A stretch of 64,000 nt of DNA from Vanilla planifolia (GCA_023846275.1 CM043875.1:7390626-7454625); one strand, 5' to 3'. Numbered from the stretch's first letter, positions 1 through 13,499 are shown. Numbers and translations: made by a program. The notes: generated by a model from the sequence alone, not told the origin.

Positions 1-710
1 TTTGATCCCAGTGAACTCCGAAATCCGGATACGACTTGGCAGGGGCCGCGCGATGTCGAGCTCCACGCATACTCTAGCCATGTGTGGCCGTGATACCGCA
101 GCAGTCGCCGAGTCGATTTTGAGAGGCGTGCCGATCGCGGCAGCGATGGAGAACAATGCCGCTTTGTTGAACAGGTAAATGGGGAGCTGGTCGAAGCAAA
201 TCCAGATGGGCACCACGGAGGGGTCGGCGTCGTATCTGAACGCCGGCGACCATTTGAGCAGGCGCATTGGGAACTCATTGATGTGTCTGAGGGGCGCGAC
301 CAACATAGAAGGTAGTCGTCCTCGCAGTCGAACTTTATGAAGACATGTTTAGGGTTTAGGAGGCCCACAGTGACGGAAGATTTGAAGCCGACCTTGGTCA
401 GGGCGGCGCGGATGTCGACGAGGGGAGGGCGGCCATGGGAGAACTTTCCAACCAAGGAAAGTTTGTAAGGCGCGGCGAGCTTGGAGACCTCCTCCGGAGA
501 GAACGCAACCTCCGGCTCTCCTTTATATGAGGTCGCCTTGCGGGGTCGGCAGGGGGAGGGCTTGTCTCCTCCGCCGAGCACCTCCGCAAAGGAACGATTG
601 AGTGGAACCATGTTAGCGCATGGTCCCGGCGAGCGGCTGGCAATCTTCAAGGACGCTGCGGAGGCTGCAGGAGTAGACGAGGTGTCGAGCGGCGGTCTGA
701 CAAGAAAAAG
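1..710 (-). pseudogene. LINE ORF1-like DUF4283 domain fragment, frameshifted, running off the left edge
   Basis: Reading the minus strand from the ATG at 611-609, the frame gives a start like MVPLNRSFAEVLGGG, then an LVGKFSHGRPP block and a VFIKFDCEDDY block. Downstream of about 291-300 the homology continues in a different frame with NEFPMRLLKWSP, VPIWICFDQLP and HMARVCVELDIARP. This is the order of motifs in the DUF4283 domain found in ORF1 of plant LINEs and in related zinc-knuckle proteins. The frame change lies at a run of four G (plus strand) at 291-294, so the copy is broken unless that run is a sequence error. A stop at 711-713 closes the frame upstream, so 611 is the first usable ATG. 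The fragment is much richer in GC than the DNA beside it, and its right end near 710-720 looks like the 5' end of the element. ORF2 would lie outside the window. A pyrimidine-rich stretch ending in CAG near 698 could alternatively be a splice acceptor of a host DUF4283 gene. Confidence 0.72.
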
Positions 711-720
711 CTAGATAAGT

Positions 721-3700
721 GTTACTATGACATTAGGAACTATTTTCTTCTTTAAATGAATTCAAAAAAGAGGAATTATGATGTACTCATATTATTACTT
801 AAATTTGTAAAATAGGCACTAGTTTTTCACCAATAATTGCTTGTATTTTTATGCATTTTATTTTCAGCAATCACTTTCAAAAAGAAATATTTTTATAAAT
901 AATTATTTTTTAATATTATAATTATATAATATGTTACCCTTAGATTCTTCAATGTATATAAGAAAAGTATATTTTTTTACTTTTTTTAGTTTTTTATTTT
1001 CATATGAAGTTATGAAAGCATGAACAATGATTGTTCATTAGCTAATATTTTTAAATCTAGTGAAACAAATAAAGTGCTCATCTATCAAATTAAAAAATAT
1101 TTCGTTCTCAACAAGAGATCTAGAAAAGATGCTACATCCTACTTGACCTAAAATCAATTTCATATAAAATATCACACAATCGAGAAACATCAAAGCAATA
1201 AATAAGATTAAGGACACATCTACCAAACTAACAATAGTGGGGCGACAATAAAACATAAATGTTAAAGAAATATTATCAAACCATATAAATTAGATTATAT
1301 TTATAGCCAATAATTACTACACATATGCACAACAAAAGTTAAAGATTAATAGGCACATCTACAACTATAAAATATAGCATACCACAAAACATTCTATTAA
1401 AAACTTAGCATAGACACTCCTGTAAATCTTGTCTCAACTATCACACATTTTCTTATCTCTTTGTTTTTTCTTGATATGACTTGTAATATATATATGTAAT
1501 GATTTTACATAACCTAGCAAGTAAACTTTTATCTACAACTTAAAAATTAAAAAATATAATAAAATGATAGTCATAATAATGGAGTAATAACAAAACATCA
1601 TATCTATACAAAAGCAACATAAAAATAAATAAAAATGTTAAAAGCAAACAATTACATAAAGAATGTGACAAATATAAAAGTATATGATAATGAAAAATAT
1701 ATAACAAATGTAGGATCATGAACCAAGTTTTTATATCTATATAATCTATTATTTAACATACTTTTCAATTCTTATATGTTTTTCTAAATTTTATATAGCC
1801 CATTATTTAAATTTCAAAATGACCAAAGGTTTTTCCAAAAGATCATTAATGTTGTTTTTATGATACATATAGTCTCAACTCCTAAACATATCATATAAAC
1901 TTTAAGTTTTGGTAAATCCCTCACTTGGTGCATGCAATAATCACATCATAACTTTTTTGTTCGTTTATAGCATATAAGGACAATAAACTCCATTTGTACT
2001 CATCTTGTAGCAACAATAAAATACAACTTGTTATGAACCTTTAGAGATATCATTACCAAGAACTCACTTAACTAACCATATAATTAAAACTAATAATGAA
2101 TATTTAAATATAAAACTACTAACCATGTGATGATATATAACCATATGTAGGGATTTGATAGTACAAAAAAATCAAAATCTAACCAACTAAGTGATGAAAG
2201 CTTGATGAAACATTAGAATAAATAAAAATTGTAACCACACACGTTGCATATAACCATTCATGTTATAATAAATATAAAACTGAATAAATAACACATCTCG
2301 TGATATAAATACCAATAAAACTCTAAAGAGTTCAATAAATAAGTCAAAAAAAAAAACAACAAATTGAAGAAATGTTAAACATGTAATACAATGTAAAACA
2401 ATATCATGATTATAAAAAAAAAACTATGCATTATGAAATAATAACCATGTTATCAATAAAAAAAATATGATTGTGTAAAAAGTTTTCATTAATTGTTTCT
2501 TTATTCAACATTTTTTTCAAAGTATTATATTACTAAGGAGCTAATTTCTCTTTGAACTATTATTTTATAGATTTAAAATCGACATCATATGACCTTTGCT
2601 AACATCCTTCCAAATAATAAGGGTATCATCAACCGAACTAGCCACCATTTATAAAGTATTAGTGGCATTGCATATAAGCTATCCATGTCTTAAGGCATCC
2701 ATGACTAATCACATGAGGTCATGTCACATGTAAATTATATCCTTAATTTAATAATATAGGAATAATATCTTAAATAATAATAATAATTATTTTTTCATTC
2801 TTTATAAATAACCTTTTAAATAATGAATCATGTCAATATCACTAACTAATCTCTTTAACACAACTTACATATGTTTATATTCATTATTAAATGACATTTT
2901 ATAAGTTTACCTTTATAATAATATAATTCAAATAATCATAATATAAAAATAAATATATATTAATAAAATCCATATTAAAGCAAAGGTTAAAAGAGTCATA
3001 TGTAAATAAAATATCATAAATCATGTCATATAAATATTAAAAAATTCAAATAAGATCATTTAAAACATATAAAAATATGCTATTATATTTACATAATAAG
3101 TTGCTAAATTTGTTTACTCATACATAAGATGAAATCGCCTCATCTAATATCTTAAGCTTCTTATTTTTTTATAATAAAATTAATACACCTAAATTATTAT
3201 TTAACTACTTATATGATATAAAATCATCTAGCCACAACTATGATTTACTTTAACTAATTATGTAATACAATTCCATATATTGTGAATAGTCAAGAATCTA
3301 AACTTAATTAATCTAGCTCATTCGTTCCTCCATTGATTTTAAAGATGATATTCACATCATAATTGTATGATCTCTTATCAAAATAGGCAATATCTTTTTA
3401 TTTGAATTGATTTAAACTAGTCACATGAGTACAATCATTCCTTCCTAATTATACAATGCCTCCTCTTGCTCAATTCCAAATACTTACAATATGTTGTACT
3501 TATATCATTTGGATAATCGTTTAGTAGATCTACCTAAAACGTCTTATACGATACCTCACTAAATAGATTTGATCTCTTAATTTAACCAATTTAAGTTGAT
3601 CGTGCAAATATGATTAATCTATCTTACTTATACAACGTTGCATATACATCAATTTCCCTATTGAATCTTCACAATTTTAACTTAAAATAGCTCTTATTGA

Positions 3701-6700
3701 TTCCAAACTCATTGTTATGAAGTACTTAATAATGATATTTTGGCATTAAGTGAAACTTGTATCAAGAGAAACACAAAATTGAGTAGTACAAGAAAAAAAA
3801 ATCTTTTTTGAGTCATTTTTGTTGGTTAATGTAAATATTATAATAATCTACTTGAGACAATTTGAGTTGATAAAGTTTTCAGCGTGAGTGCTAAACGTTT
3901 TCGAAATGATTTGTATGATCATTTAAAATTACTTATGCTATGCACTTCATCTAAGTTGATTTACATATAAATATTCCTTAGAACATTGTAAAATTGATAA
4001 GTGCATTAGTTAGTTAATCCTAATCAAGTAAAAATTAAAAATTAAATAAATTAAGATCTACACAATCTATGCTAATCGTACTTTTATTATGTACAATTGT
4101 TCCAATAAGATATCACTTTATGTGAAAAAAATAAACCACATGATATATTTGAAGAGAAAACTATGTATCACATAATTATAATATTAAAAAGAAATAAAAA
4201 AATATCAAGATTTTTACTATAGTCAAGAAAAACAATTCATCCAAGAGTTGAATTTGTTGATTATACATAATAATAACAAGTACATGTAAAGAAATAAATA
4301 TTAAATTTTTTTGTAAGCAACAAATATAGAAGCATGAAAGCTTCAGTTATAGAGGTGGAATTTATATTCAAAGTTCAATCCAAAATTATTATCTTATCTT
4401 TTTATTTTATCTTATAAGAACAAAAAATTAAAATAAAAAATTGAATTATTACTAATTAGAAAGCTTTTCAAAATAAAAACTTTAATCCTTCTCTTTTCAA
4501 TGCATTTTTTTTTTGTCTTTGTATGGTTTTTCAAATAATAGTTGAAGAAATAATCAAATATTAAGACATATATACTTTAAAAGGTTTTTAAATATTGATC
4601 TATACAATTATCCTATTAAATTCCTTTGAATAGCTTGAAATATTGTAGTTTAATTAATCAAACCAAATCATCACATTTAGTTCAGTAAAAAAAATCAAAA
4701 TTAACATTTAATTGTCATCAAATTGGGACAAATTAATTCCATACTTTTAATAACAAGTTTAATTTTTTGTTTTAATATTAAAATGAACCTTTAAGGTTAA
4801 TTTGAAATTAATTATTATTATCAAAATAAAAAGCATAAAAAGATTTTGATTATATGTTTTATTTAGATAAAGATAATTTTTATTGGTTATTTAAGCCAAT
4901 GAGGGGTTTATTAATATATAAAAAGTAATCATATATGTTTATATATTATTAATCATATTTTATTTTTTATTTGAATATTATGATTATGATCATGATTATA
5001 TGAAAAAATATCAAAATAAATTTAATATAAATATAAAGATAGACACATTTTTTCATAGAATAATAAGTAAGGGCTCCTTAGGAATAGAGTCGGCATCAAT
5101 AAGTGCCAAGTTTGTATGTAGAATAACAAAGGAAAGTCATATAATAAACATAATTTTTTTTTTAAATAATGCAAGTGTTTCAAAGAATCTCTATTTGTTA
5201 TACGCTTCATATAATTATTACAGAAAGATTCTTCTAATTTGCTTTCTACAAGTGTGAATGCATGTTCTTAGTTTTTTTCAAATTAAGTTATAGATTTTTT
5301 TATCTTTGTGAAAGTGACAATTGTGCATATATTTTTTTACATTAAGATTAATCAAGTATGATGCGTTACGGTTATCATTACCATTATATTCTTTTATATC
5401 ATGGTTCATATGTGAAATGGCAATGAGTTGATTTTATTTGTTGTTTTTACATAGTTATTTAGTTTATCAAAACTATTAGTAGCTAGTGTTATGGTTTTCA
5501 ACTTATGGTGTTATTTAGACAAGACAAATGTTTATGTGCTTTTTTTTTTGAAAAGTAATCTTAGCTCATAGTTATGTAATCAAAGTTTTTTTATAGCAAT
5601 TTGAAGGAAGTGAACTTTTGATCATCATTAATTCTTTTAGATATTGTTATTGAATGGAAACAATATTTTATTTAATCTTATTTTGTAGGTTAATTATTAA
5701 TTCTTAACATACAATTAGTACAATCTATACATGTAGATTTGAGATTCTAATTAATTAGATATTCTATTAAACAAATATTAGGTCCAATTTGGGTCTCTCA
5801 TTTAATACAACTCGCTTAACAAATGATACAAGAGATGATGATTTGACTGACATCAAATGCTTTGTGCAATTTGTAATTCCCATGGGCTTTCATTAATGTC
5901 TTCAATGGTTGAATAAAACTCTTAGTGATGTCATATGGTGCCATCATATCACATAGTAGCATTTAATTACTTAGACAACTTATCGTGTAGATAAACCTTT
6001 ATTGACTAACATATACTTCATTCAAGTGAAACATTCAACAACTCACATTAACATCATTGATGTTGAACACGACTCTTGATTCAGTTAATCAGATTAATTC
6101 AATTCAATGAGTAATCAACAAAATTAATAATTCTTATTTGAGCAGAACTTATATTGAGTACAAATAAGATTACATTTAGTCTCAAATTATAGATATACAA
6201 CTAATATATAATCCCAATTCATAAAACTTAAGTTTCTAATTAATTAATATTAACTAAAAGTACATTAGATCTAAATAAAACCTTTTGTTGATACAACCAA
6301 CTTAACATTTATTATTTTAAAAAGTATATTCTAGGTATAAAAATGAAATGCATACATCTTATCTACAACAAATGTTGAAAGCTTAAGTTGGGAATTGACT
6401 TAAGAGAGCAACGACTTGCAATAGCCATTGGCAAACAAGTAAAAACGTGCACGGCAAATTGCCCATGGTTCAACTTCAATTAAAAAAAAATAGTATCCAC
6501 CAACACCTAAGTCATGCTTTTGACTATGGAGATTGAATCATGGCACATCAATGGTCTCAAATCAATCAGCGTTCTCCTTCAGCTGTTGACCAAGGCCTAT
6601 TGAGGTGGATGTTGAAGAAGACCATGAATCATTCGTCAAGGGCATATGTTTTGAAACATAGAAACCAAGAGGCAAACTTTATAACAAATGAATATTAAAT

Positions 6701-8885
6701 TATGTAAAATAAACTTTAATATCTCTTTGAAATAATTGGGCTTTCATTTTTATAGAAGAAAACAATCATAATAAGTTCAAAATCACAATCAAGATGGTTG
6801 AATGATGATATAGATCTAATGAATACTCTTCGCTTCACATCGCATTCTTGCATGCATAAAAAGTCATCCCATCTATATGTTGTAGAGTCTATAATAGTGT
6901 GATCATATTATCTTCCATAGATGTTGATTTTACTAAATAAAAAAATTAAAAAAAATCATTAATCTTTTGTTGCTTAGTCATTTAATTGTTTAAACATAGT
7001 TCATTTATTATGCTCTTGAGTTGATTATTTGATTATCTTCCAATTTTTTATCTTTTTTATTTACACTTTTCTTCTAATATATTGGGTTCTAAATTAAATA
7101 GTTTATGACATGTTTGAAGTAATATTTTTAAGATCATTTTTTAAGATTGATAATGCCAAACCCATTTGTTGTTCAGATTGGGCCCAAAGTGGGCCTCTGG
7201 CCCACTAATTAGAAGCATTTGCAGTTATTAAATTATTTATTTTTTTAAAACATTTTTAGAAGACTGAGCATTACTTGGCGAAGCCTAGCGTAGATATGTT
7301 AGAATGATTTGTGTGATCCACAGCAAAGGCTTATCCACAACATGAAAGATGTCTCCTCATCCAGTTCATCCTTTAAAGATGGACCTCATTTAGATTCCCG
7401 CTGCATAGAAATTATAAATTTTTAAAAGATATATTTTTTTTAAAAATGTGAAAAAAAAAAAATTATGATAAAAAAAATTTACTAATTTTATTTAAAAATT
7501 AATTTAAATTTTATTTTACAAATAAAGTGTTGGAAGAGGTTATGCATTTTAAGTTGTTGATGCAAATCTCAGAAGAGACCAAGGCTTCATTGAGAAGATA
7601 TTAACTTGATTAGAGATTAATAGAAAGCGCTATGATCTTATAAAGAAAAAACATTGTTGGGTTAAAAAATCACTTTTGTTACACAAAAGGAGGTTCATGT
7701 TAAAATGTAAAATAATATTACTTTTTTTATTTAAGAAATATGTTTATCAAATATATTTTATTATAAAAATTATATTTTTATTTTATCTTTACATATCTAT
7801 TTTATTTTCAATTTTATATTGCAACATTATTTAACATATATCAATGTATTTCAATCACATATATTTTTATTTGTAAGTATATATTATTTTATTTTCAAGA
7901 TTGCATTTCCTATTATAATTTAATTAATGCCACCATGTGTCAATCACATATCCCTTTCACAAGACCCTCATGTTCTTGTCTTATTGTGTTTTAATCACAA
8001 TTGCTAAAAAAAAATCTTAAGTTATTGCTAAATATTAAGTTGATTAGTAAAAAAAAGGTTAAAAAAATATTATTACTATGTAGTGTTAAAAATTTATGTA
8101 TTTGACAAATAGGATGTTAATAAATACTTAATAGAATGACTGATATTTTGAAATAATTAAAATAATATTTGATTTTTCTTGTTATTGAATGAGTAAAATT
8201 CTTTTATATTATTTAAAAAAACAAAGTATTATTTGATCTTCTCATGCTATTTTTTATTTTTTTAAATAAAAAAATGCTTTAAAACATTGTTAGATAAATA
8301 TCTAATTATATTTTAGAAATTAATTATAAAAAATAATGAGTATAAAATTATTATACTAAACTATACATTATTGAGATTAGAATACAATAAGTTTGATGTG
8401 TTATTAGAAAACAAGAATTTTGGACATGAGTTTTAAGAATGTAATAGTTCTATAAAGACAATTTTTTTTTTTATTTTTTGAGAAATAATTAATATTTTTT
8501 TATTTTATTTTCTTTTTATACAAATTTTATATTAGCATAAAAATTTACAAGATTTGAGAAATTAACCTTACATGAGACCTATTGCCAAACGGTCAAAATA
8601 CCCCCTAGTTAAGCCATGTTCCCACATATTGGTATGATATTGAAATATCATGGTCCCATCTCTAGAGCAAAAAAATCTTAAAAATTATACTTGGAGTGTT
8701 ATATCCAAAATAACAATATTCAAAATATAAATATATAAAATTTTTGTCATTTATATTGACTTATTAGAAGATAAAAGTTCTACTCTTTATATCGATTATG
8801 ATAGTCAATAATATATAATTTCATGAAATAAAAAATAAATAGATAATATGATAAAAATTATTTTTTAAAAAATAATAATGATTAA
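721..8885. other. AT-rich intergenic stretch without a recognisable gene
   Basis: About 8 kb of very AT-rich sequence. Its longest open frames are short, are low-complexity in composition, and carry no domain I recognise. There are many short A, T and AT runs. The only pieces with more balanced composition are about 6400-6660 and 7160-7400, and neither reads as a domain. It probably consists of old, unrecognisable transposon remains, but that is inference. Confidence 0.6.
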
Positions 8886-8890
8886 AACAT

Positions 8891-8930
8891 ATTATTATTA
8901 TTATTATTATTATTATTATCATTATTATTA
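8891..8930. repeat. (ATT)n microsatellite
   Basis: About thirteen consecutive ATT units, interrupted once by ATC near 8930, then a few more units to about 8940. It is a trinucleotide simple repeat in AT-rich intergenic DNA with no gene attached. Confidence 0.95.
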
Positions 8931-9062
8931 ATTATCAAGAGAGTAAGACTTTTAGATAAGTTATATTTTTAAATGAAGAAATATATAAATAATTTTTTAT
9001 GATGGCCATATTTATAACATAAATTTAAATTAAATCTCGAAAAGTTTTTCCCACAAGTGTAA

Positions 9063-9322
9063 GGGTTTGTTGGCTTCTAACATTCGAGTTTACCAAAGTA
9101 AAATTTTAAAAAGTTCTTTAAGAAAGTCTTAATATTTGCTAAACTTTTAAAGATTTTGATTTAAAAAAGAAATAAAAATGATTTGAAATTCATTATACAA
9201 ATAAAATCTCAATATCATCAAAATTTTAATAAAACTTTTTTTTATAAAACTCAACGTTTTCTTACATAAAGCCTTTTTTTTTCAAAAAATAACTCATCAT
9301 CTTTGCAAAGCCAACAAGTTTT
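9063..9322. repeat. Possible small inverted-terminal-repeat element (MITE-like)
   Basis: TGTTGGCTT at 9068-9076 is matched in inverted orientation by AAGCCAACA at 9308-9316, and the similarity extends imperfectly outward (GGGTTTGTTGG on the left, CCAACAAGTTTTAGGG on the right). The roughly 260 bp between them is AT-rich and non-coding. Size and end sequence resemble Tourist/PIF-type MITEs. The perfect inverted match is only 9 bp and no clean target duplication is visible, so chance is possible. Confidence 0.3.
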
Positions 9323-9594
9323 AGGGAAAAGGTAATAAAGCGATTGTTAATTTTTTGCTATATTATTTAACAAAAAGATATTTCTAATTTATAATGTAAT
9401 AAAAAAATAGTTTTCTTTGAACTATAAAACGATTTTATATTGCGTACGGTCTACATAATTGTATTTACGTCAACGCTCAAGAGAAACTTCGTAAAGTGGT
9501 CGTCCTGCTCTGCAAAGCCTGCATCTCTGTCGGCATCCCCAAAAGAGATCCGTCTCTGACCTCCTCCTGCAATATTGCCGTAAACTGCATCTCA

Positions 9595-11127
9595 TCACAT
9601 CGCGTGAAACGACTCCAGCGGCCGCTTCGCGTCCACCATCTCCTCCGAAGCTGACCACAACAGCGCCGCCTCCACCCGACTCGAACCAGATGGCGACGGC
9701 GACGCTTCGTTGCAATCCGCGTAGTACTTCCCCGACACCCCGGCCACCGCCGGGTGAACCGCAACGTAGCACGTCGTCGCCGCCGCCTGTGCAATCGTCT
9801 TCATAAGCTTCGAAGCCATGAAGAACACCAGATCTGTCATCGCATAAAACTTCTGCAATCGCGACAGAGATATTCGAATGGTTTGTTAGCATTGGAAGGG
9901 GAAGAGACAAACCGGTCAGAAATCCCTCACGGTCACGTGTGAGACGCGTCCGGACGATTCCGGGATGAACGCAGTTCGCGGTGACTCGAGCCCCCATTCG
10001 CTAAAACAACAAATCCGATGAAGAACAAGAAGAAGAAAAGGGATAACTATATAAACCGATGGGATGGGAAGGGATCTGCAATCACCTCGAGCCTGGTTGA
10101 AAGTTCTATGGTGTGGAGGACGTTAGCGAGCTTCGATAGAGCGTAGGCTCGAGTAGCGTCGTAAGGCCTGCAGATGCCGACGAATCGAAAGTTGAAAGAA
10201 GAGATTTTTATCAGCCAAAATATTTCTGTGGTTGGGAACACGAGTGAAACGCAAAATGTAGAGTGGGAGAATTGAAGATAAGAGATGCGGTTCTCGCATT
10301 TTCTTGCGGGTGAGGAGATTGAGATACTGGAGGCAGTCGCCGGAGAACCAGCTGTGGATGCCGGAGGTGACGTTAACGATGCGTCCTTCGATCCCTGTAG
10401 ATGCCGCCGTCTCTGCCATTCTCTCCAGCAGAAGCTTCGTCAGCAGAAAGTGCCCTGTTAGAGGTAAGCATTCAGCGAATCGATCGATCGCATCGGCGGT
10501 GTTGGAAAAGACGTTAATTGTTAGGTAACCGAGATAGTTGGTGGCGAAGGTCAACTCCACGGAATCTTCAGATAAGGCGTAATTATGTGAGAATTTTCCG
10601 GCGTTGTTTCTGGGCGTTGGTGTTGACCATGGTAAGTTCGAATTCGATTCGTTCGTTATCGAAGAAGCAAAGTTTTACTTACATGAGAAGATTGAGAGGA
10701 AGGCGAAGGGAGAGGAAGTGGGAGACGAAGGATCGAACGGAAGAAAGGGAGCTGAGGTCCAGCGGAAGTACGATAATCTTCGTTCCGGGAAATTCTCCAA
10801 GGATGCGCTCCTTGGTCTCCTCGGCCGCTTTCAGGCTCCGCGCGGGAAGGACAAGCCTCGCCCCGCGCATCGCCAACACCCGCGCCGTCTCCGCACCGAT
10901 TCCCGACGTCGCACCTGTCACCATCCAATCAATCCAATGCTTACTCTTCGGACTCTGCTGCTTGAACTCCTCTAATAATTCTAAGCCAGGGTTTTTCGAG
11001 TACCGGTGATGATTGCGGTGATGAGAGAGACGTCCGGCGACGCCTCAGTTACCTCCTCGGCAGTCGATTTGGATCCGAATCCGCTTGCGCCGGCCGAACC
11101 GAGCAAGTATCTAACCGTTTCCAACAT
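9595..11127 (-). CDS. Short-chain dehydrogenase/reductase, TIC32-like/WWOX-like plant family, seven exons
   Basis: The exons, read on the minus strand, are 11127-11004, 10914-10683, 10609-10530, 10454-10298, 10167-10086, 10000-9913 and 9833-9595. They join in frame to 333 aa plus stop, close to the usual 310-335 aa. The protein starts MLETVRYLLGSAG and has the cofactor motif TGATSGIG at residues 41-48, NNAG at 120-123, the active-site Ser in NVTSG (S176), the catalytic YALSK (Y206, K210) and CVHPGIV at about 235-241. It lacks a clear signal peptide. The family reduces or oxidises small carbonyl or hydroxyl substrates with NAD(P)H; the substrate here is unknown. Introns are 73-130 bp. Five have GT-AG ends, while intron 4 (10297-10168) needs a GC donor to keep the conserved segment before PYDATRAYA. 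An in-frame ATG at 11256 lies upstream of the TATA box, so 11127 is the better start. The short 3' flank to about 9440 may hold the 3' UTR. Confidence 0.93.
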
Positions 11128-11213
11128 CTCAGTCTCCCCCTCGTTCAGCGACAGCTGAAACTTACAGAGATGGCGAAGCGCGTCAGGGTCCGAAGAGGAG
11201 GGCACCGCTCGGC

Positions 11214-11220
11214 ATTTATA
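11214..11220 (-). promoter_or_regulatory. TATA box of the dehydrogenase gene
   Basis: On the minus strand the sequence reads CTATAAATGCC, a good plant TATA box, 87 bp upstream of the chosen ATG at 11127. A transcription start near 11185-11190 would leave a 5' UTR of about 60 nt. This placement also argues against the upstream in-frame ATG at 11256, which would not be transcribed. Confidence 0.65.
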
Positions 11221-11224
11221 GTTA

Positions 11225-11880
11225 CAAGTCCGGGACCAGGAAGAAAAATTACCCAAGTAGATTAAAATTTACCAGCGACCGAGCCCCATCAGCAGGTCCT
11301 TATCGCTTGGGGATTGGTTGGCATGTCGAACAGAGCGAGAGATTAAAAAGAAAAGGGTAAGAAGAGAAACAGATGGAGAACGTGGACTATTTTTTATCCT
11401 TACGTATAACTGAAATAGAAGATGACGGAGAAACCTAGAAGAATAGGTCTTCGCTTTTGCCGCTGCCTCGGGCCACTTCCATCCAGATCTGAGCTCTTCC
11501 GCTCGACATCTCGCTTTCGCCTTCAATTTCCCCTTATGCAGCGCATGCATGACTTTTGATCGCTGTTTAAGTAACTCCTTTACTGCGAGTTAAGACTACC
11601 AAGTGCTTGTTCCTTTGCCGAAGAGAAGGCGGAGAGGGAAGAAACAAGAGCCGGGCGGATTCAGCCCCATACCCGACGGGCAACGCCACGCAACCTACCG
11701 CGGTCTCCATCTGCGGTCGCAATCATTGGGCGTGGAGCATAAACTCGGTTGATACGTCTGATCCTTCCGTCCATAGCATTTCGTCTCTCATACTTGCTCT
11801 TCACAACATGAACCCTTAGATCAGGAATGGAGACGTGTAATCTGTATTCCCACACAATTCTTATAATAAATCTAACGGGT
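11225..11880. other. GC-richer segment upstream of the dehydrogenase gene
   Basis: Composition stays far above the AT-rich surroundings to about 11880, then drops. Several short frames are open on both strands, for example 11269-11550 and 11661-11855 on minus, but none shows a domain. It could be an extended promoter, an additional upstream exon, or the remains of a divergent gene. None of these can be chosen from the sequence alone. Confidence 0.4.
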
Positions 11881-13040
11881 TGCTGTGATTCGTTTTGTTT
11901 GTCTACCTATGTGCACTGAACAGGACAACATATTTTTTATCGGTATGGTTTGTGCGGCTATTATTCAATTTTAATAGCGTCATGCTGTTTGTAGCGTAGA
12001 GTTTTATCTCCATTAGTTAACAAAGCATCTAAATACACGGTCTTATTTAAGAATGATCTTTGTTTCAATTTATCTTTGAGAAGAGATTATGTTTTTAAAT
12101 TCACTAACTTCTAGATACACTTCAAGGTAATAGATTTCACATAAAACCAATAATTTTTTTTAATAAATGTAAGTCATTTTATAAAATATTTAATTTTTTT
12201 ATTTTTGTTTAACTTCTTTTAAAAAAATTAAAAGATGATTTATCTAATATTATTTTTTGATATAATCTAAATATTATTTATTTTCTCATCACATATTCCA
12301 TCATTACAAATTTGTTGTGTATTATAGATTATCACATCGTCATTGATGTTATTCTGTTCTAATTATGTTGTTCATATTATCTTTATTATGTTAGTTGATT
12401 CTATATGAATAAAATTATGATTAATATATCAATTGTTAGGATGAATTTTATTATATAATATCACAATTGACCCAACATATACTTAAATAAATATTTAGTA
12501 ATCCACATTTTAATTTTATTATTTCATTAGTTTTGTAAAAAAAACTATCATTATTAGTTATATTATTCATCATCATATTATTGAATCAATATCTTTACCT
12601 CATTCTCAATTGAACTTTTATCTTACCTTAATAATCTTATCATCTCTTGTTAATCTTATCTTGTCAAACTAATCACCTGATTGACCTTAATGTATGTTAT
12701 GTCAAATATGTTATTATATCAACTGTACTAATTTACACTAATTTTATGCTCCTTATTAATCTTATTGCTTCACTTGAATTTAACTAAATCAAATGATGAC
12801 AGAAGATCTATTGAGCCTAAGTAAGAATGTATTTAATCCTATATTATATGTTTACAATTATATTAGAATCTTAATATGTAAAAAATATGATCAAAATATA
12901 TATTTTTTTCTTTTTGTGTTATTAAATGTCCATCTAAGTATATATTAGATCTATTTGGTAAAACTCTAAAAAAAATAGTATCATAATCATAGTTTAATAT
13001 AATTTGGATATATTAACATAATTTGACTAATAATGTTAGA
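11881..13040. other. AT-rich intergenic stretch
   Basis: No open frame of useful length and no recognisable domain, RNA gene or structured repeat seen. Composition is uniformly AT-rich. Confidence 0.6.
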
Positions 13041-13499
13041 TTTAATATTGGATGACAAGACTGAAAATGCATAATATTTGGTATGACATTTTAAGACTAA
13101 TAGAACAAACAATCATATTACATCAGCATTGTTGATGAGGGTTATAAATTTGATGTGGTTATGGTAGAATCGACAAATCTAATTAAGTTGATAAAGCATA
13201 ACAGTGACAGTAATGATGATTCTAATAGCTAATAAAGGTTGAAATCGAAAAGCACAACACAATCAATAGTGAAAATTCCAATAAAGCTAATAAGACAACA
13301 TATTCAATATAGTGTAAGAAAACTAATAAGAGAAACATAATCAATAGAATAATAGATTTGATAGTGATGATTGTAATAGAATCAAGATAATAGAACCAAT
13401 ATATATATATATTGTGGGATAACATGAATGAGATTATAATTTAAGAGGTTAAATATAACAAGAGTTAATTTACAGTCAAAATGTAAGTATAAAATAATA

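Noticed and set aside
5000..5257. Overlapping 85-codon plus and 62-codon minus frames
   Set aside because: AT-driven Lys/Asn/Ile-rich translations with no domain.
9470..9997. 175-codon minus frame across exons 6 and 7 of the dehydrogenase
   Set aside because: It reads exon 6 correctly but then runs through intron 6 and into the wrong frame of exon 7; the spliced model keeps the family motifs.
10518..11009. Plus-strand frames of 163 and 123 codons over the dehydrogenase gene
   Set aside because: They are antisense shadows of exons 1-3 of the minus-strand gene, whose exons have conserved motifs and proper splice sites.
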